Source of the DNA: Lachnospiraceae bacterium
GTDB taxonomy: Bacteria > Bacillota > Clostridia > Lachnospirales > Lachnospiraceae
Direction of reading: 5' to 3'
Length of the DNA stretch: 64,000 nt
NCBI GenBank assembly: GCA_022652545.1
Contig: JALCRM010000007.1
Span: 62,001-126,000, forward strand
Part shown: positions 36,640-44,774 of the stretch, piece by piece
How the letters are laid out: the number at the start of each line of letters is the position of its first letter
Numbering within the stretch: the first letter of the stretch is position 1
Translations under genes and position numbers: made by a program
The notes under the pieces: generated by a model
Database searches by the model: none
The model's input: the letters and a program-made list of their open reading frames with translations, nothing else
What the model was told of the DNA's origin: nothing

Positions 36640-36836
36640 CGCGCCCATCCTTTCCGATCCGCATACGGATCGCAGGGTAGTACCTGCGCAGATGCCTTCT
36701 TCATCCGCGCATACGCCGATTTGGGTCAAAAGACCCGCATTCTGCAACTTCTCCGCGTTGTCCCGGAGACCGGGCCAATGACTGCCGGAGATAAAACAGC
36801 GCATGATATCGTTCCGGATTTCACCATGCACCACAT
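36640..36836 (-). promoter_or_regulatory. Long structured 5' leader of the tannase-like gene
   Basis: About 200 bases between the predicted transcription start and the start codon. Hairpins: CGATCCG/CGGATCG (36655-36672), CGCAGG/CCTGCG (36671-36688), GGGTC/GACCC with AAAA loop (36723-36736), CTCCG/CGGAG (36751-36768), and an overlapping, mutually exclusive CCCGG/CCGGG (36762-36774). It matches no riboswitch class that I can recognise. GC-rich DNA gives chance hairpins, so this is only a candidate. Confidence 0.35.
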
Positions 36837-36841
36837 TTAAT

Positions 36842-36871
36842 ATTATGCTTCATTTTCCCTTCCGATTTCAA
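36842..36871 (-). promoter_or_regulatory. Promoter of the tannase-like gene
   Basis: Minus strand TTGAAA (36871-36866), 18-base spacer, CATAAT (36847-36842). Confidence 0.4.
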
Positions 36872-36964
36872 TTGTTCTTTTATTTCTGAGACAAAACATT
36901 TGTCTGTGGAAAATGAAATCCAGCCCCCGGTCCGACGGCATACCTTCGGATTAAGCTACGCAGC

Positions 36965-36994
36965 TTCAACACACTGACACAATTATGGTAGAAT
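36965..36994 (+). promoter_or_regulatory. Promoter of guaA
   Basis: TTCAAC (36965-36970), 18-base spacer, TAGAAT (36989-36994), 31 bases before the guaA start. No purine-riboswitch consensus is seen in the region. Confidence 0.4.
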
Positions 36995-37025
36995 AGCACT
37001 GACGTCAATCTCAAGGAGCTTATGC

Positions 37026-38570
37026 ATGGAAAAAGAAATGATCGTGGTGCTGGATTTCGGCGGTCAGTATAAACAGCTGATCGCGCGGCGTGTCCGTGAG
37101 TGTTCTGTATACTGCGAGATCCATCCTTATACAATCGATATTGAGAAACTGAAGGAGATGGCGCCGAAAGGCATCATCCTGACCGGCGGCCCGGCCAGTG
37201 TATACAAAGAGGATTCGCCGTCCTACGATGCAGCCCTGTTTTCGCTGGGAATCCCGATCCTGGGCATCTGCTACGGCGCGCAGCTTATGGCGTATAAGCT
37301 CGGCGGCAGGGTGGAAACGGCGCCGCTGAGCGAGTACGGGCATACCGATGTGACCATCGAAGGCAGGGATTCGCTGCTGTTTTCCGATGTTTTGCCTGAG
37401 ACGACCTGCTGGATGAGCCATACGGATTACATTGCGGCGGTGCCGGATGGCTTCCGGATCACGGCGCACACGGCCAACTGCCCGGTGGCGGCGATGGAGA
37501 ACGCATCGAAGAAGCTGTACGCTGTCCAGCTTCATCCGGAAGTCGTGCATACACCGGAAGGAACCAAGATGCTGCGGCACTTTGTACTGGATGTATGCGG
37601 CTGCCGGGGAGACTGGAAAATGTCTTCTTTTGTCGATACGACAGTGCAGGCGCTGCGTGAAAAGATCGGCACCGGCAAAGTGCTGTGCGCGCTGTCGGGC
37701 GGCGTGGATTCTTCCGTCTGCGCAGTGCTTCTGTCGAAGGCGATCGGCAAACAGCTCACCTGCGTGTTTGTCGACCACGGCCTTCTGCGCAAGAATGAAG
37801 GCGACGAGGTGGAAGCGGTTTTCGGCCCCGACGGCCCTTATGAACTGAACTTTATCCGCGTCAACGCGCAGGATTACTTTTACGAAAAACTGAAGGATGT
37901 GTCCGATCCGGAACAGAAGAGAAAGATCATCGGCGCGGAATTCATCAATGTATTTGAGAAAGAAGCCCGGAAGATCGGCAGGGTCGATTTCCTTGCACAG
38001 GGCACCATCTATCCGGACGTCGTGGAAAGCGGCATAGGCAAGGGCGCGACGATCAAATCGCACCACAACGTAGGCGGATTGCCAGATCATGTGGATTTCA
38101 AGGAGATCGTCGAGCCGCTTCGCATGCTGTTCAAGGATGAAGTCAGGCAGGTCGGCCTGGAACTCGGCATCCCTAAGAACCTGGTTTTCCGTCAGCCGTT
38201 CCCCGGCCCGGGACTCGGCATCCGCATCGTCGGCGCAGTGACGCCGGAAAAGGTCACGATCGTGCAGGACGCCGATGCCATCTACCGCGAGGAGCTTGCC
38301 AAAGCAGGCATAGACACCGGCCTCGGCCAGTATTTCGCAGCCCTCACCAACATGCGCAGCGTCGGTGTCATGGGCGATGAGCGCACATACGACTATGCAG
38401 TTGTACTGCGTGCCGTACTGACATCCGATTTCATGACGGCCGAGGCCGCCGAGATCCCGTGGGCGGTACTGCAGACCTGCATGAACCGCATCATCAATGA
38501 GGTGAAGGGCGTCAACAGAGTGCTGTACGATCTGACAAGCAAGCCGCCGGGCACGATAGAACTTGAATAG
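37026..38570 (+). CDS. guaA: GMP synthase (glutamine-hydrolysing)
   Basis: A 514-residue two-domain enzyme converting XMP to GMP. N-terminal glutamine amidotransferase with catalytic Cys82 (LGICYGAQ) and His in QLHPEV; ATP-pyrophosphatase P-loop [11 protein letters not shown]-terminal dimerisation domain ending [14 protein letters not shown] seven bases before ATG 37026. The 3' end of guaA is a known integration hotspot for mobile elements in Firmicutes, and here a mobilizable element begins directly after its terminator. Confidence 0.97.
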   Translation: MEKEMIVVLDFGGQYKQLIARRVRECSVYCEIHPYTIDIEKLKEMAPKGIILTGGPASVYKEDSPSYDAALFSLGIPILGICYGAQLMAYKLGGRVETAPLSEYGHTDVTIEGRDSLLFSDVLPETTCWMSHTDYIAAVPDGFRITAHTANCPVAAMENASKKLYAVQLHPEVVHTPEGTKMLRHFVLDVCGCRGDWKMSSFVDTTVQALREKIGTGKVLCALSGGVDSSVCAVLLSKAIGKQLTCVFVDHGLLRKNEGDEVEAVFGPDGPYELNFIRVNAQDYFYEKLKDVSDPEQKRKIIGAEFINVFEKEARKIGRVDFLAQGTIYPDVVESGIGKGATIKSHHNVGGLPDHVDFKEIVEPLRMLFKDEVRQVGLELGIPKNLVFRQPFPGPGLGIRIVGAVTPEKVTIVQDADAIYREELAKAGIDTGLGQYFAALTNMRSVGVMGDERTYDYAVVLRAVLTSDFMTAEAAEIPWAVLQTCMNRIINEVKGVNRVLYDLTSKPPGTIELE

Positions 38571-38580
38571 AAAACAAATG

Positions 38581-38615
38581 ACGGGAAGCCGCATAAATGC
38601 TGGCTTCCCGTTTTC
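38581..38615 (+). terminator. guaA terminator
   Basis: 10-bp stem ACGGGAAGCC / GGCTTCCCGT followed by TTTTC. Marks the last GC-rich chromosomal feature before the low-GC region. Confidence 0.85.
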
Positions 38616-38713
38616 TTCGTCTATTTTTTGTCTACATTATTTCAAATTTTAGTCTTTATTATCTTGTTTACTCTGATCACTCACGCAAGACATTAATGTT
38701 TTATGCGATTAAC

Positions 38714-39694
38714 CTACTTGGCTGCGTTTTTGATCTCGTCTTCAATATCGTTATTTGCAGTTTCCAGATCGCCTTTGAAACTCATCTCGAAGCTGTCCTT
38801 GAAGAAATCACCCTGTGTCGCTTCTTTTTCTCGATACTCCAGGAATGTATTAACCTGGGATGTGATAACACTGAAGGAAGACACACGCACGTAATAAGTG
38901 ATTGTCAGGGACTTGCCTGTCATCTGCATGTCGGTGAAACATTCAGCCCCCAGCGCTTGAAAATGTTTATATTCATAGAGAAACTTAGCAAAGAGCTTCT
39001 CAACATCTTTGGCAGGCGGATCAATCAGTTCACTGACTGTAAAAGTAAGGCCAGGAGCATTATCGCCTACGCCGAATAGAATATTATTGGTCGATACGGA
39101 TATCCCGGCTTCTATGATCTTACGGACCAGCTGCGTAATTTCTGACGTCTTAGAGGCATGCTTAGAGCCGGAGAGGGCAGAAACGGCCTTCTCATAATGT
39201 TTATCAATCTCATCCTTCTTTGTATTGTAATAGGCATCTACATTGCTTTTAAATTTTCCTTGCCACAGTAGGTAGTCCCGCTTTACCTCATCCGGGGTAT
39301 CTTCACTGTCGATGGACATGGCAGTTCGCTGCGTCTGCCATAGATTCATGTAGCTGATCAAGGTGGCAATGTCCTTATTATTATCATCAAATACCAAGCT
39401 GGTGGTGCCGTTTTTTTTGACTACTTTCATACCCAGCTTTTCTTCCAACTCAAAGAAAACATGCATCACATCCTCATAGGAAGTGATTTCTATGTCCGAT
39501 ATCGCACTGATGTCTATATCAAGTATATTGGCTATAGCTTGACGAATCTCAGCTTTGGGGGCGACTTTATCGCTTTCATACTGATTAATGCGCACATCGG
39601 CTGTACTTTTCTTAAACCCTACTGCCTCACCCAGCTCTTTCTGCTTCATATTGCGGAGCAGCCGATATTTACGGATCTTTTCGCCTAAGGTCAC
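38714..39694 (-). CDS. XRE-family repressor of the mobile element
   Basis: A 326-residue protein with an N-terminal Cro/C1 helix-turn-helix (IRKYRLLRNMKQKELGEAV) and a long C-terminal domain of unknown function, probably for dimerisation or sensing. GTG 39694 is preferred because AAAGGA lies ten bases upstream, though the frame opens earlier. It is divergent from the excisionase-like gene, across an intergenic region with repeated ACTTAA boxes, the usual layout for an element's lysogeny-type switch. Confidence 0.75.
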   Translation of the reverse strand: MTLGEKIRKYRLLRNMKQKELGEAVGFKKSTADVRINQYESDKVAPKAEIRQAIANILDIDISAISDIEITSYEDVMHVFFELEEKLGMKVVKKNGTTSLVFDDNNKDIATLISYMNLWQTQRTAMSIDSEDTPDEVKRDYLLWQGKFKSNVDAYYNTKKDEIDKHYEKAVSALSGSKHASKTSEITQLVRKIIEAGISVSTNNILFGVGDNAPGLTFTVSELIDPPAKDVEKLFAKFLYEYKHFQALGAECFTDMQMTGKSLTITYYVRVSSFSVITSQVNTFLEYREKEATQGDFFKDSFEMSFKGDLETANNDIEDEIKNAAK

Positions 39695-39762
39695 GGTGAT
39701 CCCATCCTTTCCTAATAGTAAAATCAATTATACTACAAAATTATATAAGATGGAGCAAGTAG

Positions 39763-39844
39763 ACTTAAAAGAAAAATATTAAGTTATATTGACAAACTTA
39801 AAATACTTATGTACAATGTAGCCACTTAATAAAAAATACTTAAT
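39763..39844. repeat. Repeated ACTTAA boxes, candidate repressor operators
   Basis: Copies of ACTTAAA/ACTTAAT at 39763-39769, 39796-39802, 39824-39830 and 39838-39844, plus the inverted form ATTAAGT at 39778-39784, around and over the plus-strand promoter. Likely binding sites for the XRE protein. Confidence 0.45.
39789..39817 (+). promoter_or_regulatory. Promoter of the element's xis-rep-int-mob operon
   Basis: Consensus TTGACA (39789-39794), 17-base spacer, TACAAT (39812-39817). An ACTTAAA box lies within the spacer, so repressor binding would block it. Confidence 0.75.
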
Positions 39845-39878
39845 TAAATTTAAGAAACTAAGAAAGGAGGAACAGGCG

Positions 39879-40079
39879 ATGACAGATGAAAAACTTCCCA
39901 TGTTTATAGGAGTCGATACCGTGAAGTTTGATCTGGGGGTTTCCAGAGCCAAGGCATATGAAGTTATCAAGGAGCTCAACAAGGAAATGAAAGAAGCAAA
40001 CCCCAGAGCAATCGTGGTTAATGGCAAAGTGAACAGGATCTGGTACGAAGAAGCATGCTTGAAGAGCAGTGCAGTTTGA
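39879..40079 (+). CDS. Excisionase-like small DNA-binding protein
   Basis: A 66-residue basic protein with a winged-helix or MerR-like pattern (GVSRAKAYEVIKELNKEMKE), the size and position expected for an excisionase or recombination directionality factor. Strong AAAGGAGG upstream. First gene after the element promoter, followed by an attenuator-like hairpin. It may instead be a small transcription activator. Confidence 0.65.
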   Translation: MTDEKLPMFIGVDTVKFDLGVSRAKAYEVIKELNKEMKEANPRAIVVNGKVNRIWYEEACLKSSAV

Positions 40080-40103
40080 GAAAAAGTTTATTGGCAAGGG
40101 AAC

Positions 40104-40161
40104 AGCACTTCTGTGCGAATGTATTGCATGTTAGTGCAAATTACCACAGAAGGTGCTTTTT
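40104..40161 (+). terminator. Attenuator-like hairpin between excisionase and replication genes
   Basis: AGCACTTCTGTG (40104-40115) pairs with CACAGAAGGTGCT (40145-40157) with one bulged base, enclosing an inner TTGCA/TGCAA hairpin, followed by TTTTT. It could limit read-through into the rep-int-mob genes. Confidence 0.55.
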
Positions 40162-40206
40162 CAACGAGAAATTATAGAAAGGAGGCCACAAACGGCAAAC
40201 AGAAGG

Positions 40207-40965
40207 ATGTTTTGTAAAGATGTTGTAGAGACGGACAAGTTTTTGGACCTTCCGGCATCTGCACAAAGTTTCTACTTTCATCTTGGTATGAATGCTGATG
40301 ATGATGGATTTGTAAGCAATTTTAAAAGCCGTAAGAGAATGTACGGAGCATCTGACGATGACGCACGGCTTCTCTGTGCAAAAGGTTATATTTATCCATT
40401 TGATAGTGGTGTGGTGGTGATCACTCACTGGAAGATCCACAACTATATCAAGAAAGACCGTTATCAGAAGACGATTCACCAGCAGGAATACGCGCAGCTT
40501 TCTTTATCAGAGAACAAAACCTATATTCTGAACGGAAAGATGGTCGCAGGTGCTGAAAATATAAGCATTCCAGCCACTGGTTCCAATCTGGATCCGGAAT
40601 GTATCCAAAATGGAACCGGATTGGAACCACAGGTAAGTATAGGTAAGAGTAAGGATAGGTTAGGTAAGGTTAGGGTAAGTGTGTATGACAGAACGGTAGC
40701 TTTTACTCTCGGAGATGAAATCCTTTATCAGGAGGATTACGAGAATCTCACACACACACATTCCAGATCCGTTGTAGACAGTGTGATCAACAGGATTATA
40801 AGTACTCCTTATCATGGAAAACTGAATCCTTCTACGATTGATCAATGGGCGTCTGAGAAAGAGAACTCCATTGGCGGTAATTCAGATCAGCCTACAGCAA
40901 ATGATTCCACTAGCAAGTCAAAATTCAGTGATATCGCTGAAACGCTTGAAAAGGAAAGAAGATAA
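40207..40965 (+). CDS. Phage-type replication initiator/replisome organizer
   Basis: About 252 residues. The N-terminal part (KFLDLPASAQSFYFHLGMN, DDDGFV, ITHWKIHNYIKKDRY) matches replisome organizer proteins of Firmicutes phages and integrative elements; a variable middle follows, then a C-terminal part near the helicase-loader gene. Relatives start MANRRMF; here the matching codon, perfectly spaced from GGAGG (40181-40185), is ACG at 40192 instead of ATG. I therefore place the start at ATG 40207, five codons later, but initiation may be weak. The middle of the gene carries an iteron-like array that is a candidate origin. Confidence 0.65.
   Translation: MFCKDVVETDKFLDLPASAQSFYFHLGMNADDDGFVSNFKSRKRMYGASDDDARLLCAKGYIYPFDSGVVVITHWKIHNYIKKDRYQKTIHQQEYAQLSLSENKTYILNGKMVAGAENISIPATGSNLDPECIQNGTGLEPQVSIGKSKDRLGKVRVSVYDRTVAFTLGDEILYQEDYENLTHTHSRSVVDSVINRIISTPYHGKLNPSTIDQWASEKENSIGGNSDQPTANDSTSKSKFSDIAETLEKERR
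40579..40682 (+). other. Candidate replication origin inside the initiator gene
   Basis: A 10-base inverted repeat GGTTCCAATC (40579-40588) / GATTGGAACC (40619-40628) is followed by a run of GGTAAG, GGATA, GGTTA and GGTAA units between 40632 and 40680. Origins made of short direct repeats within the replisome organizer gene are known in lactococcal and other Firmicutes phages. Role here is inferred. Confidence 0.45.
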
Positions 40966-40967
40966 CC

Positions 40968-41666
40968 ATGGGCGAATACAAGTGTAAAGAATGCCGCGAT
41001 ACCGGGTGGATACTTTCTAAGGATGAGACGGGACATGAATATGCCCGCCCATGTAAATGCAGGATGCTTGAAGAAGCCAGAAAAAGGTTTGAACGCAGTG
41101 GACTTGCAACACAGTTCAGAAATAAGAATTTTGATAATTATATCACTTCAGGAAATTGTATTTTGGAGGACGCGAAGAGCCAGGCAGAGAAGTATGCCAG
41201 AGAATTTGAACCAGAAGGCCATGAGAATCTTTCCATCCTCTTCAGCGGTCAGGTGGGTGCAGGAAAGACACATCTCGGGACAGCAATCAGCCAGGAACTT
41301 ATAAACAGAGAGGTACCGGTGCTATATATGCCATACAGAGATGCGCTGACTTCCCTAAAGCAGAACATTCTGAATGAAGAAGAATATGCAAGGCAGATCC
41401 ATAAGTTTATGACAGCGGAAGTTCTTTTTATGGATGATCTGCTTAAGGGAAAGGTTACAGAGGCGGATATCAATATTCTCTATGAGATCGTTAATTACAG
41501 ATATAACAACAGCCTCCCAATGATCGTCAGCACAGAAAAGACAGTGGAGCAGCTCCTGGAGTTTGATGAAGCAATAGGAAGCCGGATCCTGGAAATGAGC
41601 CGGGGGTATGTGATCTCTTTCAAGGGAGCGCTTCTCAATTATCGGTTGTATGGAAAGGCAGTATGA
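40968..41666 (+). CDS. DnaC/IstB-type helicase loader ATPase
   Basis: A 232-residue AAA+ ATPase. N-terminal Cys motif CKECRDTGW...CKC near residues 5-30 (probable zinc site), Walker A in SGQVGAGKTHL, Walker B in VLFMDDLLKG and a sensor segment IVSTEKT. It would load the host replicative helicase at the element's origin with the upstream initiator. It begins two bases after the initiator gene and overlaps no other frame except near the integrase start. Confidence 0.85.
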   Translation: MGEYKCKECRDTGWILSKDETGHEYARPCKCRMLEEARKRFERSGLATQFRNKNFDNYITSGNCILEDAKSQAEKYAREFEPEGHENLSILFSGQVGAGKTHLGTAISQELINREVPVLYMPYRDALTSLKQNILNEEEYARQIHKFMTAEVLFMDDLLKGKVTEADINILYEIVNYRYNNSLPMIVSTEKTVEQLLEFDEAIGSRILEMSRGYVISFKGALLNYRLYGKAV

Positions 41667-41667
41667 T

Positions 41668-42780
41668 ATGGCGGTTTATAAAGACAAATGGAACGGATAT
41701 AACGGCGAGAAATGGCGTGTAGCAGTCTATTACAAAGACTGGAGAGGCGACCGCAGGAAACATGAGAAGAGGGGCTTTAATACAAAGAAAGAAGCGCAGG
41801 CATATGAGAGAGAATTCATAGCCAAGAGTTCCAAGAATATCAACATGAGCTTTGCGACCTTTTTTAACATCTATATGGCAGATCTCAAGCCCCAGCTGAA
41901 GCTGAATACCTATCTTACGAAGGAGCAGATTATCAGGACGCACATCCTTCCCTACTTCAAGGAGAAAGTCCTTGCTGAAATCACGCCTACGGATATCCTG
42001 ATGTGGCAGAATGAACTTCTGGGCAAAAGAGATAGTGACGGCAAAGGATATTCCCCAGTATATCTCCGGACGATCCACAACCAGCTGAACGCCATATTCA
42101 ACCATGCGGTCCGCTATTATGAACTCCCGAAAAATCCCTGTCTGGCGACAAAGAAACTTGGTAAAGAAAAGGGCGGTGAGATGCAGTTCTGGACATTAGA
42201 GGAATATCAAAAATTCGCAAACGTAATAGCAGACAAGCCGATGTCTTACTACGCTTTCCAGATTCTTTACTGGTGCGGTATCAGATGCGGCGAACTTCTG
42301 GCATTGACGAGAGCGGATTTTGACCTGGATAAGAAGATCCTGACGATCAATAAATCTCTCCAGGTTCTTAAGGGAGAGGTTGTCATCACTCCTCCCAAGA
42401 CAGAGAAAAGCAACCGACGGATCGATCTGCCCGATTTCCTCTGTCAGGAGATGCAGGATTACTTCGATTCCATTTATAAACTGGATGACAGGAGCAGACT
42501 TTTTAATTTCACTAAAAGTTTTCTGCACCATGAACTGGATCGAGGAAGCAAAGCGGCGGGAGTAAAAAGAATAAGGCTTCATGATCTGAGACATTCCAGC
42601 TGTGCGCTGCTCATTAACCTCGGCTATTCCCCGGTACAGATCGCGGAACGGCTGGGACATGAAAGCGTGACGATTACTGAACGGTATTCTCATCTGTATC
42701 CATCAGTACAGAAAAAGATGGCAGGAAGCCTTGATCAGGTTTTCAAGGAAGAAAACAATGGGGATGAGAAAAATGGATAA
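41668..42780 (+). CDS. Tyrosine-type site-specific integrase
   Basis: A 370-residue phage-type integrase. N-terminal arm-binding domain (residues about 5-50, WRVAVYYKDWRGDRRKH), core-binding domain, then the catalytic domain with Arg in GIRCGELLALTR, His-x-x-Arg in LHDLRHSS, LGHES and the nucleophile Tyr in ITERYSHLYP. It inserts and, with the excisionase, removes the element. Start at ATG 41668 because AAAGG lies upstream; it begins one base after the loader stop. It sits in the middle of the element, not at its end, which is unusual for guaA-type integrants. Confidence 0.9.
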   Translation: MAVYKDKWNGYNGEKWRVAVYYKDWRGDRRKHEKRGFNTKKEAQAYEREFIAKSSKNINMSFATFFNIYMADLKPQLKLNTYLTKEQIIRTHILPYFKEKVLAEITPTDILMWQNELLGKRDSDGKGYSPVYLRTIHNQLNAIFNHAVRYYELPKNPCLATKKLGKEKGGEMQFWTLEEYQKFANVIADKPMSYYAFQILYWCGIRCGELLALTRADFDLDKKILTINKSLQVLKGEVVITPPKTEKSNRRIDLPDFLCQEMQDYFDSIYKLDDRSRLFNFTKSFLHHELDRGSKAAGVKRIRLHDLRHSSCALLINLGYSPVQIAERLGHESVTITERYSHLYPSVQKKMAGSLDQVFKEENNGDEKNG

Positions 42781-43135
42781 AATTTACCGCAGGTCGACAC
42801 AGTTAGGAAATACGCCAAAGAAAAAGAAAGATGAACATGCACGGAAGCGGAACACCATTATGAACTTTCGTGTTTCTCCAAAGGAGAAGGAACTTATAGA
42901 AAAAAGATGTAAACTTTCCGGACTTCCAAAGGCAGAATTTTTTTTGGAAAGCTGCCTTTATCAGACAATATTTGTAAGAGAAAATTCCAGGACATTTGAA
43001 GCAATCAGGGATGAACTAAAGATAATTGATGACCGTCTCGCCGGAATAGATAAGGCCGATGATCTTGATCCCTGGATAGTCGAATCACTAAAAACCATAA
43101 CACAAATATTGGATAGCTTCTTCAGGCAGAATTAG
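42773..43135 (+). CDS. MobC-like relaxosome accessory protein
   Basis: A 120-residue basic protein with a ribbon-helix-helix-like segment (MNFRVSPKEKELIEKRCKL) and a helical C-terminus, typical of MobC proteins that melt oriT for the relaxase. Start at ATG 42773, overlapping the end of the integrase gene. It lies just before the oriT-like region and the relaxase. Confidence 0.75.
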   Translation: MDKIYRRSTQLGNTPKKKKDEHARKRNTIMNFRVSPKEKELIEKRCKLSGLPKAEFFLESCLYQTIFVRENSRTFEAIRDELKIIDDRLAGIDKADDLDPWIVESLKTITQILDSFFRQN

Positions 43136-43159
43136 CAAAATAGCCATGCAGAATCGTGA

Positions 43160-43255
43160 AATTAAGAGCCCTCGGCGATTGAGAGCGAAATACACCCATC
43201 GCACAAACCTGCGGTTTATGCTCGGGATATTTCGCCCTGCCGGGGGCTTGCCTTT
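43160..43255 (+). other. Candidate origin of transfer (oriT)
   Basis: Intergenic DNA between mobC-like and relaxase genes. Perfect inverted repeat GCGAAATA (43185-43192) / TATTTCGC (43228-43235), widened by imperfect pairing of the Cys-codon-poor flanks GAGCCCTCGGC and GCCGGGGGCTT, with an inner CGCA/TGCG stem. The TTTCGCCCTG stretch is only loosely like the nick region of MobQ plasmids. Position and dyad support oriT; the nick site is not established. Confidence 0.5.
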
Positions 43256-43308
43256 TATGGCGATATTCGCTTAAACGTCTCCCTATGGAGACAGCGGGAA
43301 AGGACCTA

Positions 43309-44739
43309 ATGCAGAATCATGTATTTGTGCAAATGAGCAAAATAACCAATGTGGCCGGTCGGGTTGATTATATTTCCAATCCGAAAAGGCAGGAGCATCT
43401 TTATGCAACCTATTCAACTGTTGAACCGGTATTCTGGAAATATCTTGCAGATCAGAACCAGCTGGACTTCACACAAAGTGGAACAAAAGGAAAATGTATT
43501 GAGGCCAGGGAACTGATCATTGCGTTGCCGAAAAGTTTTACGGCATATGATCCGCAGCTTCTGCTGCAAGCATTTACCGAGTCATTCAGAAATGAATATG
43601 GTGTCCAATGCACAGCGGCATTGCACCACAACAAAGCAATGACCAATTACCATATTCATCTGATTTTCAGCGAGCGCAAAGTGCTGGAAAAAAGAGAAAT
43701 GAAGATTGCAGAACGAAACATGTTTTACGATGAAAATGGAAAGCATGTCCGAACCAAAAAGGAAATCCTGGATCCGGAAGGAAGTATACGTCCCGGCTGT
43801 CGGATCATAGCGAAAGGCAGCCCTTATGAGAGCAATTACTTTGCAGCAAAAGAATCGAAATTCAAACAGCGGGAGTTTGTGGCAGATGTTAAGAAGTTAT
43901 ATGCAGATTTAATTAATATCCTGATTAAGGATGAAACCCAGAAACTTACAGTTTTCGATCCTGCCGGGCCTTATCTTCCAACAGAAAAGATCGGTAAAAA
44001 TAATCCCAAGGCAGAAAAAATGCGTTCCGATAATGAAGCCAGGAAGGAATGGAACAGGACTGTAGATGAAGCTCTGGTCAGCGGTATACCGGAAGAAGAT
44101 ATACAGATCGTCCGAAAAGAATATATTAGTAAGTCAGTCGCAGCATCGATTGCCGAACAAGGCTTTTTACCAGAGAAACTGTGCGGGATTCTGAAAAATG
44201 CAGTAAAAAAACTGCAGGAGAGAATCAGGATGTTTCGCCTGCGGCTGGTTCCAAAGCAGAGCTTATCTGATCACAATAGAAAAATGTTGCAGCAGTTGAC
44301 GCCGGTTAAGATAAAACTGGATCAGAAGATGTCTGTAATCCGAAAGACAGATGAGAAGATAGGATTAATTGACAGCAGACTGGAAAGTATGTCCGGATTC
44401 GCCGGAATCGGGAAAGGAAAAGCTAAAACAGAACTGATACAGAAGAGAGTGACCTATATCAATGAAAAGAGTGCACTGGCTGAAGAAATGAAACGGATCG
44501 TACAAAGCGCCGGCTATGATACAGTTCGATCCTTTATGACGGATTATGCGAAGCTTTGTGACTTGGTGAGGAGAGACGGGACGGAAGAGGCCGATGGCCT
44601 GAAAAAGGCATCATCCAAAGAAAGTATCCTTTCGAGACTGAATCAAAATAAAGCGATCCTTGAAAATGCAGGAAAGACTGTAGCTGGTAAGAAACGGGAC
44701 CAGCAACTAGTAGCAAGTAAATCGAATGAACTAGTATGA
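43309..44739 (+). CDS. MobA/MobL-family (MobQ) relaxase
   Basis: A 476-residue DNA-strand transferase that nicks oriT for mobilization. The N-terminal relaxase domain has the early Tyr region (GRVDYISN), EARELIIALP, and the metal-binding HHNKAMTNYHIHLIF with His at 106, 107, 115 and 117. The rest is helical and Lys-rich without a helicase or primase domain. Start at ATG 43309 with AAAGGA upstream; an earlier in-frame ATG at 43285 lies within a GTCTCC/GGAGAC hairpin (43279-43294) and is less likely. Its end faces the histidine kinase gene. Confidence 0.85.
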   Translation: MQNHVFVQMSKITNVAGRVDYISNPKRQEHLYATYSTVEPVFWKYLADQNQLDFTQSGTKGKCIEARELIIALPKSFTAYDPQLLLQAFTESFRNEYGVQCTAALHHNKAMTNYHIHLIFSERKVLEKREMKIAERNMFYDENGKHVRTKKEILDPEGSIRPGCRIIAKGSPYESNYFAAKESKFKQREFVADVKKLYADLINILIKDETQKLTVFDPAGPYLPTEKIGKNNPKAEKMRSDNEARKEWNRTVDEALVSGIPEEDIQIVRKEYISKSVAASIAEQGFLPEKLCGILKNAVKKLQERIRMFRLRLVPKQSLSDHNRKMLQQLTPVKIKLDQKMSVIRKTDEKIGLIDSRLESMSGFAGIGKGKAKTELIQKRVTYINEKSALAEEMKRIVQSAGYDTVRSFMTDYAKLCDLVRRDGTEEADGLKKASSKESILSRLNQNKAILENAGKTVAGKKRDQQLVASKSNELV

Positions 44740-44774
44740 GAATGACTGCATAAGGCAAATGAGAGAAAAACGTT

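Larger units (their letters stand above)
38612..44770. mobile_element. Integrative mobilizable element (limits approximate)
   Basis: A contiguous set of repressor, excisionase-like, replication initiator, helicase loader, tyrosine integrase, MobC-like and MobA/MobL relaxase genes, with base composition clearly lower in GC than the left flank. There are no type IV secretion genes, so it is mobilizable rather than self-transmissible. The left limit is set by the guaA terminator. I could not find a direct repeat of the guaA end, so the right limit is placed after the relaxase only because gene content changes there; the acquired region may be much longer. Confidence 0.6.

Noticed and set aside
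36840-37025. Purine riboswitch upstream of guaA
   Set aside because: Conserved core loops of the purine aptamer are absent.
40748-40766. CA dinucleotide run as a regulatory repeat
   Set aside because: It is short, in frame, and encodes Thr-His within the initiator gene; nothing suggests function.
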